Shown here piece by piece: positions 8,920 to 17,618 of a stretch of 64,000 nt of DNA. The translations under genes and the position numbers were made by a program. This DNA is from Sulfolobales archaeon HS-7. Its GTDB lineage: Archaea > Thermoproteota > Thermoprotei_A > Sulfolobales > Sulfolobaceae. Below the pieces are notes generated by a model. The model made no database searches, was not told the origin of the DNA, and saw nothing but the letters and a program-made list of their open reading frames with translations. The stretch's first letter is position 1, and each line of letters begins with the position of its first letter. The DNA is taken from contig AP024596.1 of assembly GCA_019704295.1 (NCBI GenBank), positions 1,783,369 through 1,847,368 of the forward strand, written 5' to 3'.

Positions 8920-10242
8920 GTGCTATGTACGATGGATGTTCATTTAAGTAAAAGACATGGAAGAGCGAGAGCTAGGAGGTATTCAGAGGTTGGTATGCCA
9001 TATACTATTGAAGGAATATACGATGAAGGTAAACTTCGATTCCCTATTTCCACATGGTTCCTCCACTCCCCCATTGTCAAAAACGTTCCAAGTAACGTCC
9101 TTCCACGATTTACGGGATTTTTGAATCTTCCGAAGGGATATAAAAGAAACGGGATTTCAAAGGTTGAGGATATCGCCGTTAATACGCTTATTATTGGATG
9201 CGGAAGTTCGGGAATTTCTCTGCTAGAGGAAAACGCTAATGCTATGCTAGTTTGCGATAAACCGTTCGGAGAATTACCTTACGATGATTCTCCCGATCCC
9301 CATGATGAGAGGATACTTGACAAGCTCAAAACTATATGGAAGGAGAAATTGAATAAGGTCATAAATGGAAGGTATATAGGATTGTTCGATGAGGGCGTAG
9401 TGATTGTTACAGAGGAATCATTTATCATTGTTAAGCCAGAAAAGACGATCTTTGCGGTTGGTGGTAGACATTTACCACCCATTATGGAGGGCAATGATTT
9501 ACCGGGATTTGTTTCTTATGATTTATTTCTGGAAAAATACAAAAACACTGCAAAAGATGTTGTAATTTTTGGTTCTACCAACGATGCATTACGAGCAGCA
9601 CTAAACGTAAGGGGAAGGGCGTTAGTTCTTTATAAAGAGTGGTTATTTAGTAAATTTTATATTGAAAAAGTAGAGGAAAGGGGTGTTGAATTAATTAAGG
9701 TAAAAGACGAAGCGCGATTACGTGGTAAGAAAAAGGTAAGTTCAATCGAATTTGACGGTCGTGAATTAAAGGTTAATCTTGCCGTTTTCGCCGTAATCAG
9801 ACAACCCAGAATTGAAGCTACTGCGAATTTCGGTTGTAAATACGAGTTAAAAAACGGAGGAATCTACGTGCCAAAAGATTGTAATGCGGTCGGGGGTGCT
9901 ATAGGAATCTCTGAGCCCCACCTTTCTTACCTTTCAGGAAAAGAAAATGTTCAAGACTTACCAGAAGTTAAGGAACTTGAACCTCAATTGTTCAACAACA
10001 TTGAGGGAATCTATTTCTATAGTAGGGGTGGGTATATATGCGAATGCGAAGATGTCACTTTTGGGGACGTAAGTAAAGCAATAACGAGAGGCTACAATAC
10101 TGTAGAATCCATAAAGAGGGTTACTGGAGCATGTACTGGAGAATGTCAAGGGAGACAATGCAGCTTCTTGTTAGGAAATCTAGTAAAAGATCAAAATCTA
10201 ATTACGTTTAGATCGCCGTTACTTCCGGTGGTCTCTACATGA
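8920..10242 (+). CDS. FAD/NAD(P)-binding oxidoreductase subunit with C-terminal [2Fe-2S] (BFD-like) domain
   Basis: A 440-residue protein. About 85 residues precede the first Rossmann motif NTLIIGCGSSGISLL; a second nucleotide fold begins at VVIFGSTNDALRAALNV. The C-terminus has a cysteine set CECEDV...CTGECQGRQC typical of BFD-like [2Fe-2S] domains. This architecture is that of the alpha-type subunit of sarcosine oxidase, hydrogen-cyanide synthase HcnB or dye-linked amino-acid dehydrogenases. The N-terminal ferredoxin-like domain of full-length sarcosine oxidase alpha is not evident. The next gene, overlapping by 4 bp, is the matching DadA-type subunit. Substrate is probably an amine or amino acid (inference). 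The start is GTG; ATG at 8932 is an alternative. Confidence 0.85.
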   Translation: MLCTMDVHLSKRHGRARARRYSEVGMPYTIEGIYDEGKLRFPISTWFLHSPIVKNVPSNVLPRFTGFLNLPKGYKRNGISKVEDIAVNTLIIGCGSSGISLLEENANAMLVCDKPFGELPYDDSPDPHDERILDKLKTIWKEKLNKVINGRYIGLFDEGVVIVTEESFIIVKPEKTIFAVGGRHLPPIMEGNDLPGFVSYDLFLEKYKNTAKDVVIFGSTNDALRAALNVRGRALVLYKEWLFSKFYIEKVEERGVELIKVKDEARLRGKKKVSSIEFDGRELKVNLAVFAVIRQPRIEATANFGCKYELKNGGIYVPKDCNAVGGAIGISEPHLSYLSGKENVQDLPEVKELEPQLFNNIEGIYFYSRGGYICECEDVTFGDVSKAITRGYNTVESIKRVTGACTGECQGRQCSFLLGNLVKDQNLITFRSPLLPVVST

Positions 10243-11342
10243 TAACCATTGTTGGGGCGGGAGTTCACGGCTTAAGCCTAGCTTATCATCTGATAAGGAA
10301 GGGAATTAACGATATAACGATAGTTGAGGCAGTCAGGGTGGGATATGGCAGTTCGGGTAGGAACCTAGCTAGGTTCAGGTTAAACTTCAATGATGAAAAT
10401 AACGTCAAGTTCGCAAGGGAAGCTATACAGTATATGTGGAAGGCTAGGAAAAAGTTGAATCTAAATCCAATGATCTACAAAGCCGGTTATCTCTGGCTTC
10501 TTAAGAAGGAAAAGGATATATCAAATTTCAGGAGGTTAGACGTTATGTGGAAGACATATGAAGTAAAGGGAGGTTTTATAGAATGTAAAGATTTTAGATA
10601 CATTAACTTTGAAGGTGAGTGTTATTTTTCACCTGAAAGCGGAGCTTTTCATCACGACTATTTAACATATGGAATCTATGATAAAATAAAGGACGTTGCA
10701 AAGTTCGTTTATGGGAACGTTACGGGAATAAATGTAAGATCGGGAAAGGTTGCAAGTATAAGAGTAAATTCCACGGATTTGGAGACAGAAAAACTAATAG
10801 TTACGGCGGGAGCGTGGACACCGAGGCTCTTAAGTCCTATCGGAGTAAATTTACCAATAACTCCAGTAAGGAAGGAAGCGTACATAACTGAGGATATAGA
10901 GTTCAGAATAAAGCCACTTATTATAGACGCTGAAAGCGGCGTCTCGTTTTCTCAAACCCTTAAGGGGGAAATTATAGGGGGAGGGCCTGAAGAAAAGGAA
11001 GGATATGTAGAATTTTCAACATCGTTTTTTCACATGCTAAACTTTCTAAGAACAGTAAAGAAAATCGTTAATGGCTTACATAATATTGGAGTTCTAAGAT
11101 CTTGGAGCGGATATTATGAGATGACGCCCGACAGGTCTCATATAATGGGCTATGATTCGAGCTGGCCAGAAAATCTCTTTGTGGATGCAGGATATAGTGG
11201 CCACGGTATGATGTTTGGGCTATACTCAGGGAAATTAATGAGTGACCTAGTTGCGGATAATACAGCAAGCGAATTCATAAGGATCTTTGGACCATCAAGA
11301 TTTAATGAAGGAAGACTGCTCGCTGAGAGCATGGTTATTTAG
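10239..11342 (+). CDS. DadA-type FAD-dependent oxidoreductase (amine/amino-acid dehydrogenase beta-like subunit)
   Basis: A 367-residue protein starting ITIVGAGVHGLSLAYHLIRKG, a textbook GxGxxG dinucleotide fold, followed by GSSGRNLARFR for flavin contact. LIVTAGAWTP lies at about 187 and VDAGYSGHGMMFGLYSGKL near the C-terminus, as in sarcosine/glycine oxidase and D-amino-acid dehydrogenase. It overlaps the upstream alpha-like subunit by 4 bp, so the two almost certainly form one complex passing electrons via [2Fe-2S] to a membrane acceptor. The substrate is unknown; proline, sarcosine or glycine are candidates by family. Confidence 0.88.
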   Translation: MITIVGAGVHGLSLAYHLIRKGINDITIVEAVRVGYGSSGRNLARFRLNFNDENNVKFAREAIQYMWKARKKLNLNPMIYKAGYLWLLKKEKDISNFRRLDVMWKTYEVKGGFIECKDFRYINFEGECYFSPESGAFHHDYLTYGIYDKIKDVAKFVYGNVTGINVRSGKVASIRVNSTDLETEKLIVTAGAWTPRLLSPIGVNLPITPVRKEAYITEDIEFRIKPLIIDAESGVSFSQTLKGEIIGGGPEEKEGYVEFSTSFFHMLNFLRTVKKIVNGLHNIGVLRSWSGYYEMTPDRSHIMGYDSSWPENLFVDAGYSGHGMMFGLYSGKLMSDLVADNTASEFIRIFGPSRFNEGRLLAESMVI

Positions 11343-11364
11343 ACAGTTGCTACTTTTTTCCGAT

Positions 11365-11661
11365 TCACTCCTCCATTAATATCTTGTATCCTAAGGAAGA
11401 GATTATGTTACTAATCTCCCTCGTATATCTTACCACATCTGAGGACATATCGGAATTAACTCTAACTTTTAACGCAAGTGGCTTAAACTCCCTATTTTCG
11501 ATAAAAATTCTAATTAAAGTCCTTTCCGAGGGTGCGCATATCATATTACCTCCGATTTTTACAATCTCACATACTCCCTTCATCTCCTCAGTTAACTTCG
11601 GGAGAATCTCCCTAATTTGTTGTGAGTTTTCCGTAAGGACGGTCATTGTTACTGAGAACAC
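11365..11661 (-). CDS. Hypothetical small protein
   Basis: A 98-residue protein I do not recognise. It begins with a beta-strand-like MFSVTMTVL and alternates charged helices with short strands; there is no membrane segment. It lies in a minus-strand run with the next gene and the geranylgeranyl reductase. The opposite strand also has a 98-residue frame (11384-11680), but that one is rich in Ile/Ser/Leu and poor in charge, as expected of a shadow. Confidence 0.6.
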   Translation of the reverse strand: MFSVTMTVLTENSQQIREILPKLTEEMKGVCEIVKIGGNMICAPSERTLIRIFIENREFKPLALKVRVNSDMSSDVVRYTREISNIISSLGYKILMEE

Positions 11662-11672
11662 GAATTCAACCT

Positions 11673-12038
11673 CTAATTGATTTTTTTGACTGGTATTTTA
11701 TATTGTTCTACGAACTTCTTTACGTATTCGATCATTCTCTTCTCCCCCTTAACGTATTTTAGCTTAAGTTTTCTATAGCTAAATACTAGGGCCTCATTTT
11801 CATTACTGTATACTATTATTTTACCCCTTACCTTCCCATGTATATTCCTTACGAACCTTGCAAAGATATACGTTTCCTTCCCTATCTTAACCTTATGACA
11901 CTCGCCTACTTTATAAATTGGTTCGCATCTCGATGTAGAATTTTTCACCTCTACAATAGGATCGGCAACTTTTACTAAAATTGTCCTTACCCTATGTTTC
12001 CCAGTTCTACTATTGCAATTTTCTACTAACAACTCCAT
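11673..12038 (-). CDS. Hypothetical basic protein downstream of the geranylgeranyl reductase
   Basis: A 121-residue, lysine-rich protein of unknown function. Its start overlaps the 3' end of the geranylgeranyl reductase gene by 29 bp, so translation is probably coupled. Short beta-strand-like runs (VKIGKETYIFARFV, GKIIVYSNENEALVFSY) precede a basic helical C-terminus. Four cysteines are present but not in a recognisable zinc pattern. Confidence 0.68.
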   Translation of the reverse strand: MELLVENCNSRTGKHRVRTILVKVADPIVEVKNSTSRCEPIYKVGECHKVKIGKETYIFARFVRNIHGKVRGKIIVYSNENEALVFSYRKLKLKYVKGEKRMIEYVKKFVEQYKIPVKKIN

Positions 12039-13005
12039 TCTTAATCTCCTCTACTGATTCTGCTATTCCTGCTAGATCTATTTTGTCCTCGAGATATGCG
12101 TCAATAAGTACCTCGTTTTTCATAAGTTTTCTCACTAATGTCCTTCGAGTATTAATAGACATGTTTCTGTATATCCTAAGTAGTATTCTCTGTATTCGTA
12201 TCCTTTTTTCAATCTCCGAAAGTCCCTTGTCTAACGCTATATTTAAGTCGTCCCCCTTTGCTATGGCGTCAGATGCGATCTCAGCTGATATGGCCGATGG
12301 TCGTATCCCCTCGCCGCTCAAAGGGAATACTAGACCCCGCGCTTCACCTATTCTAAATTGTTTATTATTTACTTCAGATATTGATATAGGAGCTCCCCTT
12401 AAATCGAGGATTTCGTAATTTTTGAAGTTTCGTTTAATATAACTCAAAACAAGCTCACGTGAATTTGGATACTCAAGAAAGCCCGCTCCTACATTAATAA
12501 TTCCTTCTTCGTCTGGAAAGATCCAATAAAATCCAGTCAATGATGTATTGAATTCGAAAACTGCTGTATCATCAAAATTATCCACTTTCATAATAACTCT
12601 CGTCGTATACACCACTTTCCTATCCATCGGATAGGGACCTCTACTATCCAAAATAAGGTCGAACCCCTCGTTAACGTTTTCTAATCTAGAGGCAACCAGA
12701 AGTCTGCTCCTACTTCTCATCGAATCTATCCACTTACCTTTATCGATTACGAGCCACTTAGGATACCTGTAATTTACGCTATAAATCTCCTCTCCATCGA
12801 GTTTAAATAGGAATTTTTTTACCTCATATTTTACAGGCCATTTTATTTTGGGGTAATATACATTCGGTACTACGTCTCCACACGGTTTAATGTAATGTTG
12901 AAATGGATCTATTACAGTTACGGCGTAACCTTTTTCGCTTAACAACGCTCCGGCTAACGAACCCGCTACGCCTCCACCTATTATTCCAATTCTCATAGAT
13001 TTCAC
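12010..13005 (-). CDS. Geranylgeranyl reductase family FAD protein
   Basis: A 331-residue flavoprotein. MRIGIIGGGVAGSLAGALL is the FAD-binding Rossmann motif, IKPCGDVVP is the conserved PxxCGG-like segment of the family, and GEARGLVFPLSGEGIRPSAISAE is the second flavin motif. In archaea such enzymes hydrogenate geranylgeranyl chains of ether lipids or of quinones; this one could act on either. A TATA-like box at about 13013-13023 lies about 25 bases ahead of ATG 12996, so a leaderless start nine bases inside the listed GTG is possible. Confidence 0.85.
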   Translation of the reverse strand: MKSMRIGIIGGGVAGSLAGALLSEKGYAVTVIDPFQHYIKPCGDVVPNVYYPKIKWPVKYEVKKFLFKLDGEEIYSVNYRYPKWLVIDKGKWIDSMRSRSRLLVASRLENVNEGFDLILDSRGPYPMDRKVVYTTRVIMKVDNFDDTAVFEFNTSLTGFYWIFPDEEGIINVGAGFLEYPNSRELVLSYIKRNFKNYEILDLRGAPISISEVNNKQFRIGEARGLVFPLSGEGIRPSAISAEIASDAIAKGDDLNIALDKGLSEIEKRIRIQRILLRIYRNMSINTRRTLVRKLMKNEVLIDAYLEDKIDLAGIAESVEEIKNGVVSRKLQ

Positions 13006-13011
13006 GATCTA

Positions 13012-13042
13012 TACAAATCTTTAAATATCGAAGTTTAATAGT
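13012..13042. promoter_or_regulatory. Divergent TATA boxes between the reductase and TRAM genes
   Basis: The 48-bp gap holds two A/T boxes. ATATTTAAAG on the minus-strand side is about 25 bases before ATG 12996, and GTTTAATAG at about 13031 is about 24 bases before GTG 13054. Both spacings fit archaeal leaderless promoters. Confidence 0.5.
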
Positions 13043-13053
13043 TTGATTTAAAC

Positions 13054-13365
13054 GTGAAAGTTTTGAAGAGAAGGGAAAGCGATAATCCTCCTGAGCCATA
13101 TATGTACTCGATGTTCTCAGCGTATGCCAAGGGGGCTAAAAATAAAAGCATAAGTTTAAAGCTGGGTGATGTTATTGAGACCGAAATCATAGATATAGAC
13201 GATAAAGGCAGAGGTATAGGAAAGTATAAGGACTTTAAGGTAATAGTGAATGGGGGAACTGTAGGGGACATAGTTAAGTTGAAGGTAATGAAGATAAAAG
13301 ATACAGTGGCTTACGGTGTTCCGATAGAGATATCGTTTAATAAGCGCCTAAAAGAGCTCTATTGA
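13054..13365 (+). CDS. TRAM-domain small RNA-binding protein
   Basis: A 103-residue protein with a basic N-terminal stretch and a C-terminal TRAM beta-barrel (about residues 38-95): GDVIETEIIDIDDKGRGIGK, then FKVIVNGGTVGDIVKLKV. Stand-alone TRAM proteins are abundant in archaea and act as RNA chaperones or cold-shock-like factors. The start is GTG with a well-placed TATA box. It is divergent from the geranylgeranyl reductase. Family assignment is firm; target RNAs are unknown. Confidence 0.87.
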   Translation: MKVLKRRESDNPPEPYMYSMFSAYAKGAKNKSISLKLGDVIETEIIDIDDKGRGIGKYKDFKVIVNGGTVGDIVKLKVMKIKDTVAYGVPIEISFNKRLKELY

Positions 13366-13396
13366 ATTTATCAATTTAGATTCTTCAAATGAAGTA

Positions 13397-14287
13397 ATGA
13401 AAGGCATTATTTTAGGTGGGGGCATTGCAGGCTTACTAGTTGCAGAGAAGCTTAACTATCCAATTATAGAGAGTAACCCGAGGGTTGGCGGTACTTTTTC
13501 ACAAGAAATTAATGATATTACCCTCCAGATGCCTTGCGTAGTAGGTAAGGAGTGTGCTAACTACCTTTCACAATATGACATTCCCTCGGTTGAAATTGAT
13601 ATCCTTCCAATGTATAGGAAGATTGAGCACTTTCAGGAAAAAGTCGGTTTTAATTTATTACGACTTGAGGAAGTCGAATGGTTATCCAAATTTACTTCAA
13701 AAAAGTTATATATTGTATATCTTAAAGATTTTGTTAATAAGCTGACGCGAAACAAGCGAATAATAAAATCTAGATTGTCCATGATAAAGGATAACGTTGT
13801 ACGCTTATCGAATGGAATGACGTTTGACACGCCTGAGATAGTTAACGCTTCCAGTCGGAAAGCTCTAGCCTCAATTCTTGCTTTAGATTTAGGAAAACTC
13901 GGGTCTATTTTAGCCGCCGTTTTTGCGATAGCTACGAAGAAGGAAAACGTTGACTGGAATCTCATGCTTAATGGCGCTCGTGGGGATTTGTTTTCAATAG
14001 TTTTAAGGGATAATAGAGGGAAGGAATACGATCTGTATTTCGTCTATTCATTCTTTAATTCCGCTTTATCGTTCCCGTCTAACTTTAGAGATAGAATATA
14101 TAGTAATCTAAAAAGAAGACGAGTCTTATTAAGGGAGAAGGTAATAGCTGATAGGCTTCTTATTTTCAATGAGGGTATCGTGTTTGGAGAATTACCTATG
14201 GACGATTTTATTCATGTAGGTAGACTCGGTCTGTGGAAAAACTTCGACATATGTAGTACGATAAAAAGTGTAGACGTAGTTGGATAA
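13397..14287 (+). CDS. FAD/NAD(P)-binding protein of unknown substrate
   Basis: A 296-residue protein beginning KGIILGGGIAGLLVAEKL, a clear GxGxxG Rossmann motif, followed by RVGGTF, the usual second flavin-contact motif of FAD-dependent oxidoreductases or NAD(P)-binding amine-oxidase-like proteins. The remainder shows no diagnostic substrate motif. The stop codon abuts the 3' end of the convergent tRNA-Cys gene, so there is no spacer between them. Confidence 0.72.
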   Translation: MKGIILGGGIAGLLVAEKLNYPIIESNPRVGGTFSQEINDITLQMPCVVGKECANYLSQYDIPSVEIDILPMYRKIEHFQEKVGFNLLRLEEVEWLSKFTSKKLYIVYLKDFVNKLTRNKRIIKSRLSMIKDNVVRLSNGMTFDTPEIVNASSRKALASILALDLGKLGSILAAVFAIATKKENVDWNLMLNGARGDLFSIVLRDNRGKEYDLYFVYSFFNSALSFPSNFRDRIYSNLKRRRVLLREKVIADRLLIFNEGIVFGELPMDDFIHVGRLGLWKNFDICSTIKSVDVVG

Positions 14288-14390
14288 GCCGGGGGCGGGA
14301 TTCGAACCCGCGATATAACGGGTGACTAGCTATACCCCTGCAGCCCCTAGCGCCATACGGTGTCGCCTTAGGCCGCTCGGCCACCCCGGC
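14287..14390 (-). tRNA. tRNA-Cys(GCA) with two apparent introns
   Basis: The minus strand has a perfect 7-bp acceptor stem (GCCGGGG/CCCCGGC), a D-arm, a perfect T-arm (GCGGG-TTCGAAT-CCCGC) and a U discriminator, as in archaeal tRNA-Cys. The anticodon loop reads CTGCAG (GCA). No contiguous anticodon stem exists. If about 15 nt are removed after the second base of the 5' anticodon stem and about 14 nt after position 37, the stem ACGGG/CCCGT forms and a 75-nt tRNA results. The second site is the canonical archaeal intron position; the first is non-canonical. Exact splice points are inferred by eye. Confidence 0.82.
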
Positions 14391-14451
14391 ACTCATAAAT
14401 ATATGATCCGCGAACTTAAAATGTTTAATTACGTCTAACGGGTGTGTAATA

Positions 14452-15012
14452 ATGATTAAGATGACAGAGATAGGCGAAATTTTAAACGAGATAAGGACGA
14501 TTACCGAGTTCGTCATTGTTGGCGACACTATAGTTGATGTTACCCTTAAAAGGAAAGGTACCGAGAGTGACGTTGATATTTTCCCTACAACTATAAGCGC
14601 ATTTGCTGATGAGGACGTAATAAGGAATTTTGCCTATAGTAACGGTTGGGATTTCGGTAGAACTCCGATAGATACTCCGCGGATTGTTGTGGAACTTGAC
14701 GAAGGGCAACTTCAACTTGACTTCTACGATAATATTCAAGATTTTTACGTACCGTCTAAACTTCTTGATTCGTCTATAGAGGTTAAAATTGGAAATTACA
14801 CTTTCAAATCAATTCCCTTAGAAGGATATGTCGTATTGAAAGCTTATGCATATAGGGAGGAGGACGAGGATGAGCTAAGGTCCCTTTCGATGATCCTATC
14901 GGAAAAAAACATTCGTATTGAAGTAGACAAAATTACGTCGTTCTCTGAACTATTTGAGGATTCGACTCAGAGTATAGTAAAAAGATTGAAGAACTTAGGT
15001 ATTATTCGTTAA
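14452..15012 (+). CDS. Nucleotidyltransferase-fold protein (putative)
   Basis: A 186-residue protein. Residues 20-40 read [20 protein letters not shown] followed by SDVDIFP; the GTESDVDIF part resembles the GS/GxxSDxD active-site motif of minimal nucleotidyltransferases, though the spacing is unusual. It could be catalytic or a relic. The stop overlaps the stop of the convergent L40e gene by 4 bp. No partner gene suggests a toxin-antitoxin role. Confidence 0.65.
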   Translation: MIKMTEIGEILNEIRTITEFVIVGDTIVDVTLKRKGTESDVDIFPTTISAFADEDVIRNFAYSNGWDFGRTPIDTPRIVVELDEGQLQLDFYDNIQDFYVPSKLLDSSIEVKIGNYTFKSIPLEGYVVLKAYAYREEDEDELRSLSMILSEKNIRIEVDKITSFSELFEDSTQSIVKRLKNLGIIR

Positions 15013-15182
15013 GCGCTCTTCTTAGAAGCTAACTCCTTTCTTTTCAGTCTCAAGTTCTTACTATGACATCTTCTGCATTTACTTGCCTCTACAGAATTTG
15101 TTGCCCCGCAGTTCCTACAGATCTTTTTCTCTAACAATCTTTTCCTTACTATTTGCGCTTTGACAGGGTCGTTTATTGGCAT
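15009..15182 (-). CDS. rpl40e: 50S ribosomal protein L40e
   Basis: A 57-residue minus-strand protein beginning [20 protein letters not shown]. It has a zinc finger CRNCGA...CRRCHS at residues 22-39 and a basic tail ending [11 protein letters not shown], the archaeal L40e signature. It is divergent from the NusA-like gene. A TATA-like element at about 15203-15212 on the minus strand lies about 25 bases before its ATG. Confidence 0.95.
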   Translation of the reverse strand: MPINDPVKAQIVRKRLLEKKICRNCGATNSVEASKCRRCHSKNLRLKRKELASKKSA

Positions 15183-15202
15183 GTAAACCCCTAGAAGAAC
15201 AT

Positions 15203-15221
15203 ATTAATCTAGCATATAAAG
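15203..15221. promoter_or_regulatory. Back-to-back TATA boxes of L40e and the NusA-like/aspS operon
   Basis: Minus-strand GATTAATATG lies about 25 bases before the L40e ATG (15182). Plus-strand CATATAAAG at about 15213-15221 lies about 25 bases before ATG 15245. The two boxes are practically adjacent, suggesting competition or coordination between the two transcription units. Spacing supports 15245 rather than 15176 as the start of the rightward gene. Confidence 0.6.
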
Positions 15222-15244
15222 GTTTATCCAAGCGAGTGAGTCTT

Positions 15245-15748
15245 ATGAAACTTCCACTAGACTATGTATGCATAAATAGCGGACTGCTTTGTGACAGATG
15301 CCAGTCCTTAGTAGACGAGGGGCAAATTGACGACTTTGAGATAGAGGTTATGAAGAGTTTGATAGAGATAGAGGGGGAAGTTAGGGAACTAAAAGACTCT
15401 ACCTATAATAAGTCTCTACAAGTGAACAACCTAATCATAGTAGTCGTTACCAGCGGTCCTGATATGACTCAACAAAAATGGGTAAAGGTAGCTAAGATGC
15501 TTCACGAAAAGTTGGGTAAAAAAGTTAGAATAATTGAGAATACAAATAACATTAAACAGGGAGTTATACAGGTTATGTTTCCTGCTAGGGTACTGGGGGT
15601 TAATACTGTTTGGCTTCCCGACGGTTCTGTTCAGCATATAGTCAGGATAACAAAGGAGGACAAGAAGGTACTTCCAGCTTCAGATTCAGAATTAGAGACT
15701 CTTTTAAGCAAACTGTACTCTACACAGATTAAAATAAGAGCTGAATAG
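15245..15748 (+). CDS. nusA: NusA-like KH-domain protein (putative transcription/RNA factor)
   Basis: A 167-residue protein. The N-terminal part contains a small Cys pair ([11 protein letters not shown]). The C-terminal part is KH-like: [20 protein letters not shown] followed by [18 protein letters not shown], as in archaeal NusA-type proteins that consist only of KH domains. It sits 4 bp upstream of aspS in one operon. An in-frame ATG at 15176 would overlap the divergent L40e gene and precede the TATA box, so 15245 is chosen. Archaeal NusA function is not settled; RNA binding is the likely activity. Confidence 0.82.
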   Translation: MKLPLDYVCINSGLLCDRCQSLVDEGQIDDFEIEVMKSLIEIEGEVRELKDSTYNKSLQVNNLIIVVVTSGPDMTQQKWVKVAKMLHEKLGKKVRIIENTNNIKQGVIQVMFPARVLGVNTVWLPDGSVQHIVRITKEDKKVLPASDSELETLLSKLYSTQIKIRAE

Positions 15749-15751
15749 CTA

Positions 15752-17041
15752 ATGTATAAAACCCATTTCACCTCGGAAGTAACACCAGAATTAGACGGTA
15801 AAACAGTTTTTTTGGCGGGATGGATTCACACAATAAGGGACCTCGGGGGCAAGAAATTCATTCTCCTGAGAGATAGAAGCGGACTAATTCAGGTTGTTGT
15901 CAGTAAGGACAGCGCGGCTTATAACTCGGTGTCTGAACTTACGTTAGAGTCTACAGTTCAAGTGGAAGGAATAGTTAAGTCCGATAAAAGAGCTCCAAGT
16001 GGAGTTGAAGTGCACGCACTGTCAATTAAACCCTTTAGTATAGCGAAATCTCCGCTTCCCCTAGAAGTTTCAGGTAAAGTCGAGTCGGATATCGAAACTA
16101 GGCTTAAAGAACGGGTGCTCGATTTAAGGCGTGTAGAAATGACATCAGTTTTAAACATTTCATCGGAAGTTATTAGGTCTTTCCGGAATACGCTTTACAG
16201 TAAAAGATTTATTGAAGTATTTACGCCGAAGATAATAGCCTCTGCGACTGAGGGGGGAGCTCAGCTTTTCCCAGTGATTTACTTTGGTCGAGAGGCATTT
16301 TTAGCCCAAAGTCCTCAGCTTTATAAGGAGTTGTTAGCGGGAAGCGTAGAAAGGGTTTTTGAAATAGCCCCAGCATGGAGGGCTGAAGAGTCAGATACCC
16401 CATATCATCTTTCAGAATTTATTAGTATGGATGTCGAAATGGCGTTTGCCGATTATCATGACGTGATGGAATTGCTTGAGGACTTAGTGACCAACATGAT
16501 TGACGTAGTAAAAACCCACTGTGGAAAAGAGCTTGCCGAACTTAAACACGAACTACCTAATATTACCAAACCTTTTCCTAAAATTTCCTATAGCGAAGCA
16601 CTTGAGATACTTAGAGGGAAGGGATTCACAATAAAGTTCGGTGATGATATTGGAACGCCTGAGGCAAGGATATTAGCGGAAGAAGTGGGAACTCCTTTCT
16701 ATTTCCTTGTCGAATGGCCATCATTTACACGTCCATTTTACACCAAGTCAATCGATAGTAATCCAGACCTGAGCGAAAGCTTCGACTTAATGTACAAGTG
16801 GATTGAAATTGCCTCTGGCAGTACACGCAACCATAACAGGAAAGTACTCGAGGAGAATCTGAGGAGGAAAGGTCTAAATCCTGAGAACTTTGAGTTCTTC
16901 TTAAGGTGGTTTGACTACGGAATGCCACCCCATGCGGGATTTGGGATGGGCTTTGCCAGACTTATGTTGTTCTTCACTGGTTTGAATAATGTTAAGGAAG
17001 CAATACCCTTTCCACGCGACAAGAAGCGACTTACACCATAA
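15752..17041 (+). CDS. aspS: Aspartyl-tRNA synthetase (archaeal type)
   Basis: A 429-residue class II synthetase. The N-terminal OB-fold anticodon-binding domain (about 1-105, [21 protein letters not shown]) is followed by the catalytic domain: motif 2 [20 protein letters not shown] at about 208 and motif 3 [15 protein letters not shown] near the end. Length fits archaeal/eukaryotic AspRS, which lacks the bacterial insertion. Some archaeal enzymes also charge tRNA-Asn; that cannot be decided here. It follows the NusA-like gene by 3 bp. Confidence 0.96.
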   Translation: MYKTHFTSEVTPELDGKTVFLAGWIHTIRDLGGKKFILLRDRSGLIQVVVSKDSAAYNSVSELTLESTVQVEGIVKSDKRAPSGVEVHALSIKPFSIAKSPLPLEVSGKVESDIETRLKERVLDLRRVEMTSVLNISSEVIRSFRNTLYSKRFIEVFTPKIIASATEGGAQLFPVIYFGREAFLAQSPQLYKELLAGSVERVFEIAPAWRAEESDTPYHLSEFISMDVEMAFADYHDVMELLEDLVTNMIDVVKTHCGKELAELKHELPNITKPFPKISYSEALEILRGKGFTIKFGDDIGTPEARILAEEVGTPFYFLVEWPSFTRPFYTKSIDSNPDLSESFDLMYKWIEIASGSTRNHNRKVLEENLRRKGLNPENFEFFLRWFDYGMPPHAGFGMGFARLMLFFTGLNNVKEAIPFPRDKKRLTP

Positions 17042-17149
17042 TTTTTTGCAAATTGAGAAAATCTTACCTTTTTTGAAAAATAACGCCAGGAATGAACTAG
17101 CGTTAAACCTATAATGTAATCTGTTGATAATTCTACTGCGGTTATTAAA

Positions 17150-17608
17150 ATGGTAACAATGAGACAGCTACCTCCAGATAAAGTAATAGAAAAATTGGCA
17201 TATTACATAAAGGAGAGTATCCAAGAGATATCTCCTCCACAATGGGTGTATTTTTCAAAAACAGCCAGCTTTAAGGAGAGAGTTCCTGACGACGTTAGGG
17301 ATTGGTGGTACGTTAGAGCAGCCTCTATTCTTAGACATGTTTACATATATGGTGCAGTAAGCGTAGGAGATACAAAGATGATTTACGGTTCTAGAAAGCG
17401 AAGAGGAACGTTACCCCCTGAGTTCAGAACGGCCCCTGGCCATGCGAATAGGATGATAATGCAGCAGCTTGAAAAGGCTGGACTGGTCTTTAGAACAAAA
17501 AAAGGCAGAAGATTAACTTCTAAGGGAAGATCTCTACTTGATAATATAGCAATTCAGGTATTTGATGAAATATCAAAATATAATCCTGAGTTAGTAAAGT
17601 ACAGATAA
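17150..17608 (+). CDS. rps19e: 30S ribosomal protein S19e
   Basis: A 152-residue basic protein with the S19e hallmark PPQWVYFSKTASFKERVP, DWWYVRAASILRHVYIYGAVSVG and the C-terminal winged-helix-like part (RMIMQQLEKAGLV). It acts in 40S/30S head assembly. It is the first gene of the S19e-PDCD5-L39e-L31e-aIF6-L18a-prefoldin-FtsY run. A second in-frame ATG nine bases in is also possible. Confidence 0.96.
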   Translation: MVTMRQLPPDKVIEKLAYYIKESIQEISPPQWVYFSKTASFKERVPDDVRDWWYVRAASILRHVYIYGAVSVGDTKMIYGSRKRRGTLPPEFRTAPGHANRMIMQQLEKAGLVFRTKKGRRLTSKGRSLLDNIAIQVFDEISKYNPELVKYR

Positions 17609-17618
17609 GGTGAGTTAA

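Noticed and set aside
11384..11680. Plus-strand 98-codon frame opposite the gene at 11365
   Set aside because: Composition is hydrophobic and Ser/Ile-rich with low charge, typical of the reverse complement of a real gene; the minus-strand frame fits its operon.
15176..15244. Longer start for the NusA-like protein
   Set aside because: It would overlap the divergent L40e gene and lie upstream of its own TATA box.
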